64,000 nt of DNA, taken from Ophiura sarsii. Lineage: Eukaryota > Echinodermata > Ophiuroidea > Amphilepidida > Ophiuridae. How positions within the stretch are numbered: the stretch's first letter is position 1; each line of letters begins with the position of its first letter. This document shows positions 47,350 to 58,869 of this stretch, one piece after another. Under the pieces are notes generated by a model. The model had not been told where the DNA came from. It did no database searches and saw nothing but the letters and a program-made list of their open reading frames with translations. Made by a program: the position numbers and the translations under genes. The DNA lies in NCBI GenBank assembly GCA_035610835.1, contig CM069444.1:5135172-5199171 (forward strand). The letters are read 5' to 3'.

Positions 47350-48642
47350 CTTTATCGTAATCTGCAATCACTGTGTTACGTTTGACTGCTTGCCCCAAAT
47401 AATGTATGGAGAATTTGGTAAAAGAGTAAACGTCGCTTACTTTTTTTAAATTTAACTGGCTAGCTGACATTTCGGCATTTGATCAAATATGATTGTGCCA
47501 CCCGTATCATCATCAACCTATAAACTGATCGAAAGTAAATCTTAAATAACTGGGAACCGCAATACAAACCTGAAATATATATAACTATAGTCAAGAACTT
47601 CAAGTGTATACAACCTCAATGCAAAAATGCAGACATTATATATAATTGAAACACAATTTATAATTCAGTAATGAATTAGGTATATACCCGATACTCAATC
47701 GCACACACAAATAGATATACAACTGCGAAGATTTTATTAAGGTGACAGTTACACCAGCGATGCCTCTTGAACCCTAATTAAAACTAGACACACGCCTCGT
47801 AAAGTGTGACTTCACGTAAAACTATTAAGGTTTAGAGCAAGTCGGCTGCTACTCAAGTTACAAATGAAGGCTTTACGGGTGATTAATTTGTAACAAACAG
47901 TGACTGCAAGTTATGGTTACAGAAAGCTATAGATACCCCTGAACTTTTTGAATTTATTCAATAGATTTCGGTGTTGTATACTAGTGATTTATCTCATGTA
48001 TTGTACATGTGTGTATCATTTTTCAGGTACATATATTATTTTTTAAGTTTGTTATTGCTAATGTTCCATATTAAGAATATATAAGCATTTTGATCTGTGT
48101 GCAGAGGTACAATTGTAGAGGATTTCGACTTCTTTCTTTATGATATATTGCACTATCGTATACTTATTTTAAATGATATAAAGATAATTTAATATATTCT
48201 TGTGTAATTATATTCAAAGAACAATCATGCTTTCCTCTTTGTATATCTCTTCAGTAAAAACTCGATTCGGCAGTCCTTTTACTACAAAGAAAGTGCGTAA
48301 ACGTACCATGATTTGGTAACAATAAGCAAGTAATGTTCATCATAATTTCATATCACCCGGACTTTATATATTATTTTTATCCTCGTTTTGATCATCATAG
48401 CTATCGTATATGAGACGAAATAGAACATGCAAGGACACCTGTAACAAAAGCTTTTCAATCTAATCTCATCCAGCAACGGGTCAAATTCGTTATTGTATAC
48501 AGAGGCTTTGTTCGTTCACGGTTGACACTATACTCAGATTACTCGTGAAGCTTTTCATAATATGGCCTAGCCCTAGCGTATATGTTTTCAATTTTCAATA
48601 TATAAACAAGTTGCATACATGAATACTGCTTTTAATACGCGG

Positions 48643-48666
48643 GTCAATCAAAAAGTTCCACCTCTT
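48643..48666. mobile_element. Solo mariner-type end
   Basis: GCGGGTCAATCAAAAAGTTC resembles the ACGAGGGT..GTCAATAAGT ends of mariner elements. No inverted partner or transposase was found nearby, so it is a relic at best. Confidence 0.35.
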
Positions 48667-48959
48667 CCACATAAACTTTTAATTACATTCATCAGTCAAA
48701 CTTTGAATTACATTATATCAGTCCCGTGAGCATTTTATGGTTTATTCCTGATTGTGTTTATTAGGTGCTGCTGCTGTGGCCAGAGGAAGGGTGAGGGGGC
48801 GATCGTCCCACTCCCAATATTAGAGTCGTGTCGGTTGAGATTGGCACGATCGGTAATGGTTATCGAGCTCGAATTTTCTTATTTTCTCGCCGGTTTCTAC
48901 GTCACAACCCGCTCTCAAGTGTCGACGGCAATTCTCAAAGGTTGACAGCCTAGTCAAGT

Positions 48960-49333
48960 CCTTGTCGGTTCACTGTCATGTGTTCGATATCGTCCGATAT
49001 TGATGGAAAACCCAGTATCGTTCGGTGTTGGTACAAAGTTACTGTTCTAGTGTGGGACACATACAATGGTCCAGTATCGAGTGATACTGGAACACAATAT
49101 GTACCGGTTATTTCCATACTGGGACAAATCACCAATGATAGCATGCGTGTACCAGTATTGTCCGATACTGGTACATAAAATCGTTCCAGTATCGCTCGAT
49201 AATTGAACACAGTTTGGTGTTCAAGTATCGGTCGATACCGGAAAAATGAAATTGTACCAGTATCGAGCGATACTGGCCAATATCGTGCGATATTGGTATA
49301 CAAGTATCTGGGACCTAAAGTTCACTTTTTCGA
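48960..49333. mobile_element. Palindrome-array element E4
   Basis: About nine 28-bp palindromes, with starts including 49067, 49148, 49182, 49218 and 49253, the last four spaced 34, 36 and 35 bp. Units 49148-49175 (TGTACC with GGTACA arms) and 49067-49094 are the clearest. The right boundary CTGGGACCTAAAGTTCAC (49309-49326) is the end motif shared with E2. The left boundary is worn. Confidence 0.75.
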
Positions 49334-50334
49334 ATAATGTACTCAGATCAGAGTCAGTGCGGCAGTCGATCATATTGTGCACGTGCCATGAACATTCCTT
49401 CAAATTGTAAGATATTATTGCCAGTCTGGTAAATACGATATAAACGGTTCGAATGTTTAGCTAAATGTAAGCAAAGGCTTTCAAATAACACAGTTCTGCT
49501 AGTGTTTCATGCCATACAGATACAGTGCTGACTTAAATTGATGTACATCTATTGAGAAACACGTATTATAGGAATGATCACCAAGTCACTTCTAACATAT
49601 TAACTTAATTGATCAATCATTCTGCCGAACATTTTCTTAAATTGGATTAACAAATAACAGTATGAGATACAACGTGACAGGGTATTACGAGGATTGGAAA
49701 TAAATCTGTAGCTTCAATTTGTATTTACAATAATATCATTTGGGTGTGTTGATGGTGTGTTGATATACTGATTTGCAAAATACATCCTGAAGTACATTAT
49801 TGTTCTGTTCTCTTATTGTCTTCTCATTTTCATTCTTCGAATCCTACATTATTTGACAAGAAACAAATTTTATTGCTAGTGTTGTAATATGATTAACTGA
49901 ATCTTGCAGCATTCCTATGTTGACAACTATGTTCCTCCCACATGTGCTTTCTCAGCAGTTAATTGCGTATAATATGCCATGTTTCAACACCTAAAGATGC
50001 ATCTTGCCAGAGTACACATGGATATTTGAGATAAATTCGAACTTTCGCGATGCAGTCTACTGTGTTCTACTGGTTTCCTTGTACTTTGAGTCTCTAAGTA
50101 AAGCTCGAATTAGATAGTTCTTGAAGAGTAATATCGGTACATTTGTTTCCCTTTTATTTCAAATTCATATTTGTACTAACATATGTGCGTTGATGAATTA
50201 TAAAAAGGAAAGAGGTCATGTGACAACTGGTCAACTGAACATTGATTTTAAATTACGACCTTCATAATACATGGTACAGATAGGAATCTTGGCCACAGAT
50301 ATGAACAGAAGGTGGATCTCAACTAAAACTTAAA

Positions 50335-50396
50335 CTAAAACTAACTAAAACTTAAACTAAAATTAACTAAAACTAAAATGAATGTGTTATTAAAAA
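50335..50396. repeat. Short AACTAAAACTTAAACTAAAA repeat
   Basis: Several imperfect copies of an AACTAAAACTTA-like unit, directly before the LINE remnant. Confidence 0.7.
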
Positions 50397-50444
50397 AATA
50401 AAGGTTTTTTATAAGAAACAACAAAGGACTGAAAAGAAGTTACA

Positions 50445-50960
50445 TCAGTTGGAAAGTGAAGCTTCACAAGCCTTCTTCACGGGCGACTGGTAGCAGCAGC
50501 CACGGTCTTGTACAAAATACACACCAACCTCTGTCCACAAGATTTAGCACAGTTGCTCCCCACACCATACGTTCATCGTCGTGCTACGCGTGCAAGTGTT
50601 GCAATGCCAGCTCATGCCCTTACATTGCCGACTGCCAGAACTTGCTGCTTAGAGAAGCGTCATCCATACAACATCTGTTCCACTGTGGAACAGTCTTCCA
50701 GACAATGTTGTTGGCAACATCCTAAAGGAAGGACTCCAATCTTTTAAGTGTCGTGTTAACAGACACTTTCTCTCCAACTCTTCAGAGTATGTTGGTTAAG
50801 CTCTCTCGATGTCAATGACCAGATATTATTTTTCTTCTCTTATATTTTTGATGTTGTTCTCTATGTTTGGGTTTTTATCTTATTCTTGTCCCACGCCACT
50901 TTCAGTGGCTTTTTTACCAGACCAATTGTGTTTACTTGTATTTTGATTATTTTCTGAGTT
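50445..50960 (+). pseudogene. LINE 3' remnant with RT-ORF tail
   Basis: One frame reads YKIHTNLCPQDLAQLLPTP then HRRATRASVAMPAHALTLPT. After a shift near 50655 another reads TTSVPLWNSLPDNVV and LQSFKCRVNRHFLS before a stop near 50790. The series YKI....P..L..LLP, R.TR, then WN.LP..VV and F..R is the C-terminal tail of CR1/L2/Jockey-type ORF2 proteins. The 3' tail holds CCACGCCACTTTCAGTGGCT, a short stem near the presumed element end. Stops and shifts make it inactive, and the catalytic domains are absent. Confidence 0.65.
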
Positions 50961-52406
50961 GCAGTGAACCATCAGAGCTCTCTATAGTGAGTTACCAGTT
51001 CGATTTTTAATCACTCAGTTCATTAACTCGATTGTTAGCTCGGTCTCTATAGCACACACAAACTGAGAATCCGTCCAACTAATATCTTCGTCAAATCTTG
51101 ATGATATTCAATGTGAAATAGTTTAACCAATTTGAAGATGAAGGTTCAAAACAAAACGCACACCCACCCAGATAAGATCACTTAAACGGAATCGTCTAAT
51201 GGATTAAGTAGATGACGACACATATAGCATTTTATTAACGGTGGAGAGAACATACCTTTTATCGTTTCTCTAGTGTATCGATTCTGTCTACGACAAAAAG
51301 TTCAAAGCAAAGGTTATCGATGTGGCTTGTGAAATAATAAAGTACTTAAGTTTGCATTTTCCTCAAATCGTTACTGCACATGAACGAAAAGGCCTCTGAA
51401 GAAAAAATCCCAAATTATAGTTTACGTCTACGTCGTGTTTATGAAAAACAAATGGATTTACATAGTCACTGACTTTCTACATGTATTTTTCAGTAACCTT
51501 TGGTTGGTAAAACATAATTAGATATTACGAAAACACCATGATGGTTACTTTGCTGGTTGCTCCCTACATCCACTTAAAATATCCATTAGACAATAAATAA
51601 ACGCTTAGTATTATTCTCATAATTTCATTTAATTTCCTCAAAGCGGTGCTCCCTGCTGTTCCCGCAGCATGAGCTACTCTTCAACGGTCATCTCAGCCAT
51701 GGAAAATCGACTTCATTTTGGCACATTTACTTACACAATGTAGGAAACATAATATCGTTTAATTGTATATTAACACAAAAACTGCATTTTTTATCAAAGG
51801 GACCTAGAAGAAACTGCTGTATGATCGGTTGCGGTGAGAAGTGTTAAATGAAAGTGCAAGACCAATTATACGCATCCAATTTCAATAACCATGCACACAT
51901 GATCCACTTGTCGACTATATCAAAATGCTGATGGATGAAATCGATAATAATATTTCTAATTTCCCTTCAATTACATCTAGGGGATTCAGAATTTGCGTTA
52001 TACATCTTTGCACAGGTTGTAAGAGAGGTAAAACATATGCAACTTGAGACGCTTGGAAAACCTTTTCTGTAACGATATTTGCAACAATTAAGATATAAAG
52101 TGCCTGGTGAAAATTACATTACTCTTTGGGGAAAGGACACTTTATGGTGCAGTATGTAGATCACGTAGTTATGAATGTTTATGTGCTAGTAGACCGTGGA
52201 TGAGTCTCAAATCTTTAGCATTTATCAGAATGTGGAAATAAATTTAGAATTATTCATTTAAGTATAACAAGTATTAAGTAATAATTAGAGTCTTGTATAA
52301 TTCCCCGAAATTGTGCATTAAAAACGTGTTCATTTTTCTCATTACAACTAACTAATTTGATAACATATATACCCTATGGCAGATCTTGAAAACGTTACTT
52401 TTAATC

Positions 52407-52682
52407 TTAACTTCTACGGAGATCCTTGATCTGGCCAAGTGGGGAACACGTCATTTCCGGTGAAGTAACAGAAACATTCACAAAGACTTGTCCACAGAGT
52501 GTCCACACATCATGGACAATAAATTCACTATCACGATGTGCTGCTTTAGTTATTGAGAGCTCCAGCTGTTGAGCCTGCCTATGTAAAAGCTCAGGACAAT
52601 GGATAGATGTCTTCTGATGAAGTTTGTTGTTGACGTTTACAATGCTTCTCTTTGTCCTAACCCCAATATTTGCATCGATTCC
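52407..52682 (-). CDS. Open frame of 91 codons, unrecognised; possible exon or element fragment
   Basis: The minus strand is open from just after TAA at 52683-52685 to TAA at 52407-52409. It reads GIDANIGVRTKRSIVNVNNK at the start, KTSIHCPELLHRQAQQLELS in the middle and DSEFIVHDVWTLCGQVFVN later. There is no initial ATG, so it would be an internal exon or a fragment. Composition is protein-like (few low-complexity stretches) and the stretch is absent from unit 1, so it was probably inserted. No family is recognised. Chance frames of this length do occur in 64 kb, so confidence stays low. Confidence 0.3.
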   Translation of the reverse strand, partial: GIDANIGVRTKRSIVNVNNKLHQKTSIHCPELLHRQAQQLELSITKAAHRDSEFIVHDVWTLCGQVFVNVSVTSPEMTCSPLGQIKDLRRS

Positions 52683-53289
52683 TTATGAATATGGACAAAA
52701 AGAAAGCTCTAGTATGAAATCATTATCCTTTCAAAATACAGATTGTGAAATCTTTCATTTCTATATTACCTTGACTTGAAAAGGGATAGCCTACTATATT
52801 ATCATCGTCTTCGTCATTATGTTGTTATGAAAAATAAAATGTACATCACGCAATAGCTTTTACTAGTATACGAAAAATAATATGTAAGAAATACCTTCCA
52901 GTCTAATCTAGTCTAACATTTTACGGATAAAATTCGTTACTGTATGCAGAAGGCTTTGTTCATGCGCGGTTGACACCGTACTCAAATTTCTCGCGACGCT
53001 TTTTATGACACGGCTTAGCCTACATTTGTTGTTGTCAAGCAACATATTCTACCTCCTCAATATAGTTCACAACTGTTTACATTATGTCAACTCGAAGAGC
53101 ATTATGATAAATGATGCACTAATATCGTCGTGTTGTCGTGTATCTAGATAAATAATTATATTTCCTGTATCCATAGCCCTCCCAATCGAAGGTAGACTTG
53201 GAATAACAAAATACAAAAAATATATATACATGAAAAGAAAACAAATGCACATTTCAGATAAAATGTGATTGTAAGTTTCTCTATGTTTG

Positions 53290-53415
53290 GTATTTCATAT
53301 TATACTACACGAGGTGCTGGCGTATGCACACACGCGTATAAAGACGGAGGATTCATACGCGTGCGTAAATTCTGCACCTGTAAAGTCACGTTACTGTCCA
53401 GAGGAAGAGAGATAT
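53290..53415. repeat. Relative of the 57.9-kb fold-back repeat
   Basis: Shares GAGG(T/C)GCTGG(C/T)GTA, ACACGCG, ACGCGTGCGTAAA and GTYACGT.ACTGTC, in order, with the reverse complement of 57890-58050. Peptide-level likeness between the two (RGAGV, RVRK.C.C.VT.LSR) follows from this. Confidence 0.55.
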
Positions 53416-53419
53416 ATAG

Positions 53420-53950
53420 TATAGGGCGAGGTTTTTACTTAATAACAGTAACAAGCAGCTTTAAGCGTGCATACCCATACTATGGTTGATTTGTGAATCA
53501 AGTATCCGTCTCCTACTGCGTTCACCCTTCACTAGGTTGAACTTTTTTTGAATCACCTTCGCTACTACTTCTGTATTTCCATGTGTTATATCCACGCGCG
53601 ATATCATGGGAAATAACCTGACACTCCTATTCATGTAGGAAACACCATTGCCGTCCTTCTTCAGCTTCATTAGGTGGGAAATATAGAGTTGACTGTATTA
53701 CTCTTACCAACAAACAATACTATGTCAAACAGTCTGCAGATAGCTTTTGGATCAGCTGATTATGAACATTGCTTTCAGTTTCCTATAATCAGAACGATAA
53801 ATATGTAGGGTTTTTTCTATTCAAAGCAACTAATGGTAGATATTTTTGTAACAAAATGAGTTATGTCTGTGATGAGTGACTAAAGGTTTCAACAGTATTA
53901 CATGCATTAGAATGCAAAGGATGCAAAGGATAATTCAAGAGAATATATAC
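53420..53950. other. No recognisable feature
   Basis: AT-rich sequence with a chance minus-strand frame at 53461-53670; nothing recognised. Confidence 0.45.
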
Positions 53951-53957
53951 CTCTTAA

Positions 53958-54332
53958 AGGTATATTATGTGATCTTTCCAGGGAGCGCCCTCAACATCGA
54001 AAAAAAAATTGAAAGCAGATTTTCTTGCAGATTTACATTTCTGATCATAAATCATGCATACATTCCAAGTTACAGGGCGATACGATTCTTAATTACTTCA
54101 AAATCATGGTTTTAGAGTGAAAATAAACTGTCGGGATTCCGACAGTTTATATTTTTTACTCTAAATTTACTCTAAAACCATGATTTTGAGGTAATTAGGA
54201 ATCGTATCGCTCTGTGTAACTTGGAATGTATGTATGATTTATGATCGGAAATGTGAATCTGCAAGAAAATCTACTTTCTAAAAAAAATCATGAATAGAGG
54301 GCGCTCTGTGGAAAAGATCACATAATATGCCT
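53958..54332. mobile_element. 375-bp TTAA-flanked fold-back MITE
   Basis: Flanked by TTAA (53954-53957 and 54333-54336), with ends AGGTATATTATGTGATC and AGGCATATTATGTGATC. The arms of about 165 bp pair along their full length, through CAGATTTTCTTGCAGATT, CATACATTCCAAGTTACA and CAAAATCATGGTTTTAGAG. The centre (54123-54150) is a 12-bp stem, ATAAACTGTCGG, with a four-base loop. Confidence 0.9.
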
Positions 54333-54369
54333 TTAACGTCGAACCCCTGGGATTCGTTCCTTTTCTTCA

Positions 54370-54545
54370 GTGGTATTACATAGTGGCGTATCGTCGTTTT
54401 GTGATGTATAACCTATTATGAAATATCGTTTTCTTAATTGTTTTCCAAAGTCCCAAAGCCAAAAATGCATTAGTTTATTGTTAATAATAAAAAAAGATTT
54501 GGTGTACGAGTGGCGTAGACACTATACACTACTATGTAATACCAC
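54370..54545. mobile_element. 176-bp MITE, family GTGGTATTACATAGTGG
   Basis: GTGGTATTACATAGTGGCGT at 54370 is inverted at 54525-54545 (ending ATGTAATACCAC). A tandem pair of the same end motif occurs at 40052-40100, without an inverted partner. Confidence 0.7.
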
Positions 54546-54834
54546 CGACAATTTGTGCAACAAACAACGTTAAAATATGCCTTGTAAATCTTAATAGCCA
54601 CGGATCGAATTCCACTATTTCAATTTTAAATTGATACATGAAATTATTTTAACATTCAACCGCATTCCCTCGTGTTGTTTAAAAAAACAAAAACAAGAAT
54701 AGATAAATAATCGCGTGGCTCTTTTACTTAAGTAGATACGCACTTCACAAGATACAACGAGGCTTGCAAGATGGAATATTAAAATGCATATTTATTCATT
54801 TCAAAAACTTCCGTCCCATATAATATGCTAACGA

Positions 54835-55330
54835 TTTGAGACTCAACCCGGTCTATTGGCCCAAATAACATTGCACCAACATGATCTAACCAAAATGCTA
54901 CGTATGACGATGTCTTTTCCCAAGAGGTTAATGCAAGGTTTTACCCATCACTTAACATGTTGATTGTAGTCGAATATCCCTACAGAAAATATCTCCCGAA
55001 CCTCTCAAGTTTCATCTGTTTTACCTTTCTTGAAACGTAAATACTGAATTGAATATCCTAACCGTGGTAATTGAGGAAAAATGAGATATATTTGTATCGA
55101 TTTCATCCTCGGCATTTTGATACAGTCCACAAAGAGATAGCATGTGCAGGTTATTAAAATTGGAGGCGTATAATTGGTCTTGCACATCATTTACTACTTT
55201 TCACCGCAACTGATTATACAGCAGCTTCTTCTTGGACACTTTGATATAGAATACAATGTTTATAATATTAATTAACAATTCAATGATAGAATGTTTCTAC
55301 GTAGTGTAAGCACATTTATAGTTTTTTCTC
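54835..55330 (-). repeat. Inverted third copy of part of the tandem-duplicated unit
   Basis: The reverse complement matches 43730-44230 and 51720-52210: GAGTCTCAAATC, ATCAAAATGC, GTGCAAGACCAATTATACGC then CTCCAATTT, and CTATATCAAA.G.CCAAGAAG. Only this sub-block is present. Confidence 0.7.
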
Positions 55331-55770
55331 TATCCCAGATAACATCGCACTACGTATAGCGTTCTTATAACCGTACAAGGTTGGTGACGCCCGGGAGCAC
55401 TACTCTGATCTTTTAAATCGAATATATCTCACCATATTTATAAAGGGGGAAAGATATAGTAGGTTAGTCATTTTACGGACTAATTTGCTAATAAATGCTA
55501 TGTACTTGAGTAGATACAGACTATAATATAGTATGTGATGCTCGTCAGAGGTTTGATTGGTATGGTAATGATTTAGTAACGATTTAGAAAACCCAAAAGT
55601 AGCTTGTTATCTCTCAAGGTACATCCATAACCGTTAGTTTGAAATGTGTTGTCCGTAGACATAAAATCTATACACTATAGATGGTGTGACCAGTGACGTA
55701 GTGCCGCTTACGGTGCAATAGTGCAGTAGTCATGATCTGTATCCCTAAGCACAATGAGAGACCAGGTACT
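55331..55770. other. No recognisable feature
   Basis: AT-rich sequence without a repeat partner that I could find. Confidence 0.4.
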
Positions 55771-55771
55771 A

Positions 55772-56396
55772 AAGTGCTCAACAAAAGAAAGTCGTACACT
55801 TTGTTTAGGTCAATTAAAGTAACTTTTGATTGTTTTTTTACCAAACAGGCTAGATAGACATTTAGATGAATCTTTTAGGCACATTTTGATACCAAACATA
55901 ACACTTAGCAACAAAGATAAACCATTATTAGCGCCATTTAAAGAAAATTAGTCACTTTTCAAAAGTCACATTTTCAATTACTACACGGGAGGAAAATATG
56001 TGTGTGCGAGGTTCACCCCATGCGTGACACTGTTATTAACCAGGATTGACCGGTGGGCAATCGATCACACAGTGCAGCCGTGTACACAACCTTGCGCTGG
56101 GCGTACACTTAGTGAGCGGGATATTTGATTCCGAACATAAAGGGCATTATGTGCTTGTTAACAATTGGTGTTTTCTTCCGCGTAGTGTATTGGAAATGTG
56201 ACTTTTGAAAAGTGACTAATTTTCCATAAATGGTGCTAATCATGGTTTATCTTTGTTGTTAGGTGTTATGTTTGGTATCAAAATGTGCCTAAAAGATTCA
56301 TCCAAATGTCTATCTAGCCTGTTTGGTAAACAAATAGTCGAAAGTTATTTTAAATGACCTAAACAAAGTGTACGACTTTCTTTTGTTGAGCACTTT
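55772..56396. mobile_element. Fold-back element, family AAGTGCTCAACAAAAG, copy 2
   Basis: Both ends are intact (AAGTGCTCAACAAAAGAAAG and its inverse ending GAGCACTT), flanked by TA. The arms match those of 38800-39358. The loop (about 56000-56150) is GC-richer and differs from that of copy 1, with only short shared pieces. Confidence 0.85.
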
Positions 56397-56553
56397 ATAT
56401 TAGTATAAGGCATGTGCTTTTAAAATTGGCGCTCAGTGATGTGTGTTTTGCTTTCAAATAGTATGATGTATGCAGTAGTCATGGACTAGTACCTCTAGCA
56501 TGTCTTTAGACCAGGCGCTAATCAATTTGTTAACACTACTGATGTAAACAACG

Positions 56554-56569
56554 GTCACCTCATCTATAG
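56554..56569. repeat. Solo end of the TAGATGAGGTGAC fold-back family
   Basis: GTCACCTCATCTATAG, identical to the right end of 42052-42391, without a partner nearby. Confidence 0.5.
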
Positions 56570-56599
56570 AGACACGATAAAAGGTATCTCCTCTCAAGT

Positions 56600-57480
56600 G
56601 TCGTTATATACTTTAACCCATTTTAATAATCAAGTTTAAGAAACCTACTGAGGGTGTTAATTATTCCATCATATTTGTCGATATTGTGCTGTCACAAACA
56701 TCATCAAGGCATTTGTACGTGTTTCTTATTATAGAAGTCCAATCGTAACATAACCTTCCTTGAAGGTTCGCAGATATTTGATCCGCAATCGTAAAGTTTT
56801 AAAAAACAAGAAAAGTAATCAATGTACCGATGAATACCTTAAAGATTGTCCTTGACATGAAATCAGCCATACTTCAAAGGTTCTTTAAATGAGCATGTAA
56901 CATAACAATCCGCAATATAAGTTGATTGTTAATACATTTCTATAATGTTAGTGCTTTAATGAATTTAAGAGTTTAATTATTTTTCCCCTGATGTAAAAGT
57001 TATGTAAAACAACCGCAGCGGATGTTATGCAAGTGTTAGTGCAGACGATGTATCGGAAATGGAACGGCTGGATGCACATTGATTAAACCATACCGATTGA
57101 CATATGGAGCTTTAACATTTGTAAACACGTGGGCAACTAACTTAGATGTCAATTTGAGGAAGCTGGTAGTTAGCCAGTGAAGCGTAAATACCATCAACGA
57201 GATATGTTGTGCGTACATTAATGTAGGTTTCTAGTACCGCCCACCGCTATAGTGCACATGGATGCAGAAGTCATCGGCTGACCTACTTAATGATTCCATC
57301 TCTGTGATATTATGATAATACCGATTTTGTACATAGGAACTCCTTTCATGCATTTAAGCCTCTAGAAGTATTTCAAATTAATCAAAGAGAACTCTATACA
57401 AAACAATTCAAGAACGTATTTCATTCGCGACCTACCTGGAACCGTAATGTACACCCCGGCCTGAAGATCGCAAGAGGCTA
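56600..57480. other. No recognisable feature
   Basis: AT-rich sequence; chance frames only. Confidence 0.45.
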
Positions 57481-57488
57481 TATCTTAA

Positions 57489-57729
57489 CACTGTCCACGC
57501 GGCTATTAGTTTTCCCATTTTAAAGCAGATTTTTTTCAGAAACATTTCCCAACTTTGAACGCCTACCTCACGAATTACTGAACCAATCCTAGGAATGTTT
57601 GTTTCTTATTTTAATGCATTTCTTATGGTTATTCCAAATATGGTAATGACATTGAATTATTTTGACATTTTTGAAACATTTTGTGAAGTTTTGGTATGTC
57701 GTCTGCAGATGCCTGCCGCGTGGAAAGTG
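57489..57729. mobile_element. TTAA-type MITE, family CACTTTCCACGCGGC (copy 3)
   Basis: Left flank TTAA (57485-57488), right flank TTAC (one change). The ends are CACTGTCCACGCGGC and, inverted, CACTTTCCACGCGGC. The interior runs opposite to copies 1 and 2. Confidence 0.85.
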
Positions 57730-57865
57730 TTACTGTACTTTAATTTTTCATTCGCTTTACCCTCCTATTGAAATTCACGCTAGGTGTCGTAAACACACTA
57801 TATTGTGACTGAAAGCACACCTGGGAAGTAATTTTCCTTGCAGTCGTCAATCTGAGGAAGTTACT

Positions 57866-58060
57866 ACTATACTCTGTTTGGCCATCTCGAGACAGTGACG
57901 TAACTGAACAGGCGCAGCTTTTACGCACGCGTGTGTATCTTTCGCCTTTCAACGCTCGTGTTTGTACACCAGCGCCGCGAGTATGCGCGCGCGTTATGTG
58001 ATGCAATTAGTAGAATACGCGGTTACGTCACTGTCTCGAGATGGCCAAACAGAGTATAGT
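57866..58060. mobile_element. 195-bp fold-back with 39-bp arms
   Basis: 57866-57905 (starting ACTATACTCTGTTTGGCCAT) and 58022-58060 are near-perfect inverted repeats. The loop is GC-rich and CpG-rich (GCGCGCGCGTTATG) and is shared, in reverse, with 53290-53415. Confidence 0.85.
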
Positions 58061-58069
58061 CGGTGAAGA

Positions 58070-58570
58070 GTACCATTAATACTATCTGTAATGTAATATG
58101 GCGACTTATTATGCTTTAGGATATTATTGTCAAATGTGCACATTATCAAGTTTGCGTTGTTCTAGTGATTGTGTATCTGTTAATACGCAATATGCAGAGT
58201 AGGTATCATTTTAGGCAATAACGAGAACTGCATGCTTTTGCAAAGACATAATTCGAACAATAATGTTTTCGTTACCAACCTACTCCTAGTTCACTGACCT
58301 CCATACATTGTTATTCATAAACGGTATACTGGTTTCTAAGGTACATACAGAAATGCGGAAATATCATGACAACATTGTACAACACTAATTTGCTCAAACC
58401 AGGTTGAAGCGGCTATTGTTTTTTGTTACTAGGGCCAACAAGGGCCGGTATTGTATTGATGCAAGGAAGTGTGTGAACATGCACTACGCTGGGCACTATG
58501 ATGCAAATAAAATAATGGAGTCTCCATATTCATGATATTATGGGTGTGCACTTAAACATAGCTCGTAGCA
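58070..58570. other. No recognisable feature
   Basis: AT-rich sequence between two MITEs; nothing matched. Confidence 0.45.
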
Positions 58571-58574
58571 ACTG

Positions 58575-58866
58575 CAATCTTGTTCAAAACCTGTTGGGAC
58601 ACTATACACGTGCGCATCAAATATCTTTCAAAATTAGTAAAAAGCTGTCAGTTGAAAGTATGATAGTCAAAACTAGTTTATGTAAAGCTGCCATCCCTCT
58701 CAACCCCCCCCCCCCCCCCCCCAACCAATGTTGGGGCTGATATATATAACACAGCCCGTTGCTGGACGATGCTTTTATATGAACCAACATTGAGTTTAGG
58801 GGGAGGGACCACCGGTCCGTTTCACAGGACATGCAGGAAGTGTCCCAACAGTTTTGAACATGATTG
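58575..58866. mobile_element. 292-bp MITE with poly-C tract
   Basis: The left end CAATCTTGTTCAAAACCTGT is inverted at 58838-58866 with two differences. The interior has a C run at 58704-58722 and an AACCAATGTTGG/CCAACATTG inverted pair that may fold separately. Confidence 0.75.
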
Positions 58867-58869
58867 TGG

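Larger units (their letters stand above)
47410..53290. repeat. Long tandem duplication, unit 2
   Basis: Counterpart of 38160-45950 with the block pairs given there. Private segments include the palindrome array E4, the LINE remnant at 50445 and the open frame at 52407. A third version of the block around 45240-45370 appears at 48440-48570 (GCAACGGGTCAAATTCGT, ACAGAGGCTTTGTTC), so part of the unit is present three times. Confidence 0.7.

Noticed and set aside
50456..50747. Cys-rich 89-codon frame as a small secreted protein
   Set aside because: The overlapping frames carry a recognisable LINE C-terminal tail; the Cys-rich frame is its shadow.
54123..54150. Rho-independent terminator
   Set aside because: The stem-loop is the centre of a eukaryotic fold-back MITE; there is no bacterial context.
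58540..58832. Frames with polyproline or polyglycine on opposite strands
   Set aside because: Produced by the poly-C tract inside a MITE.
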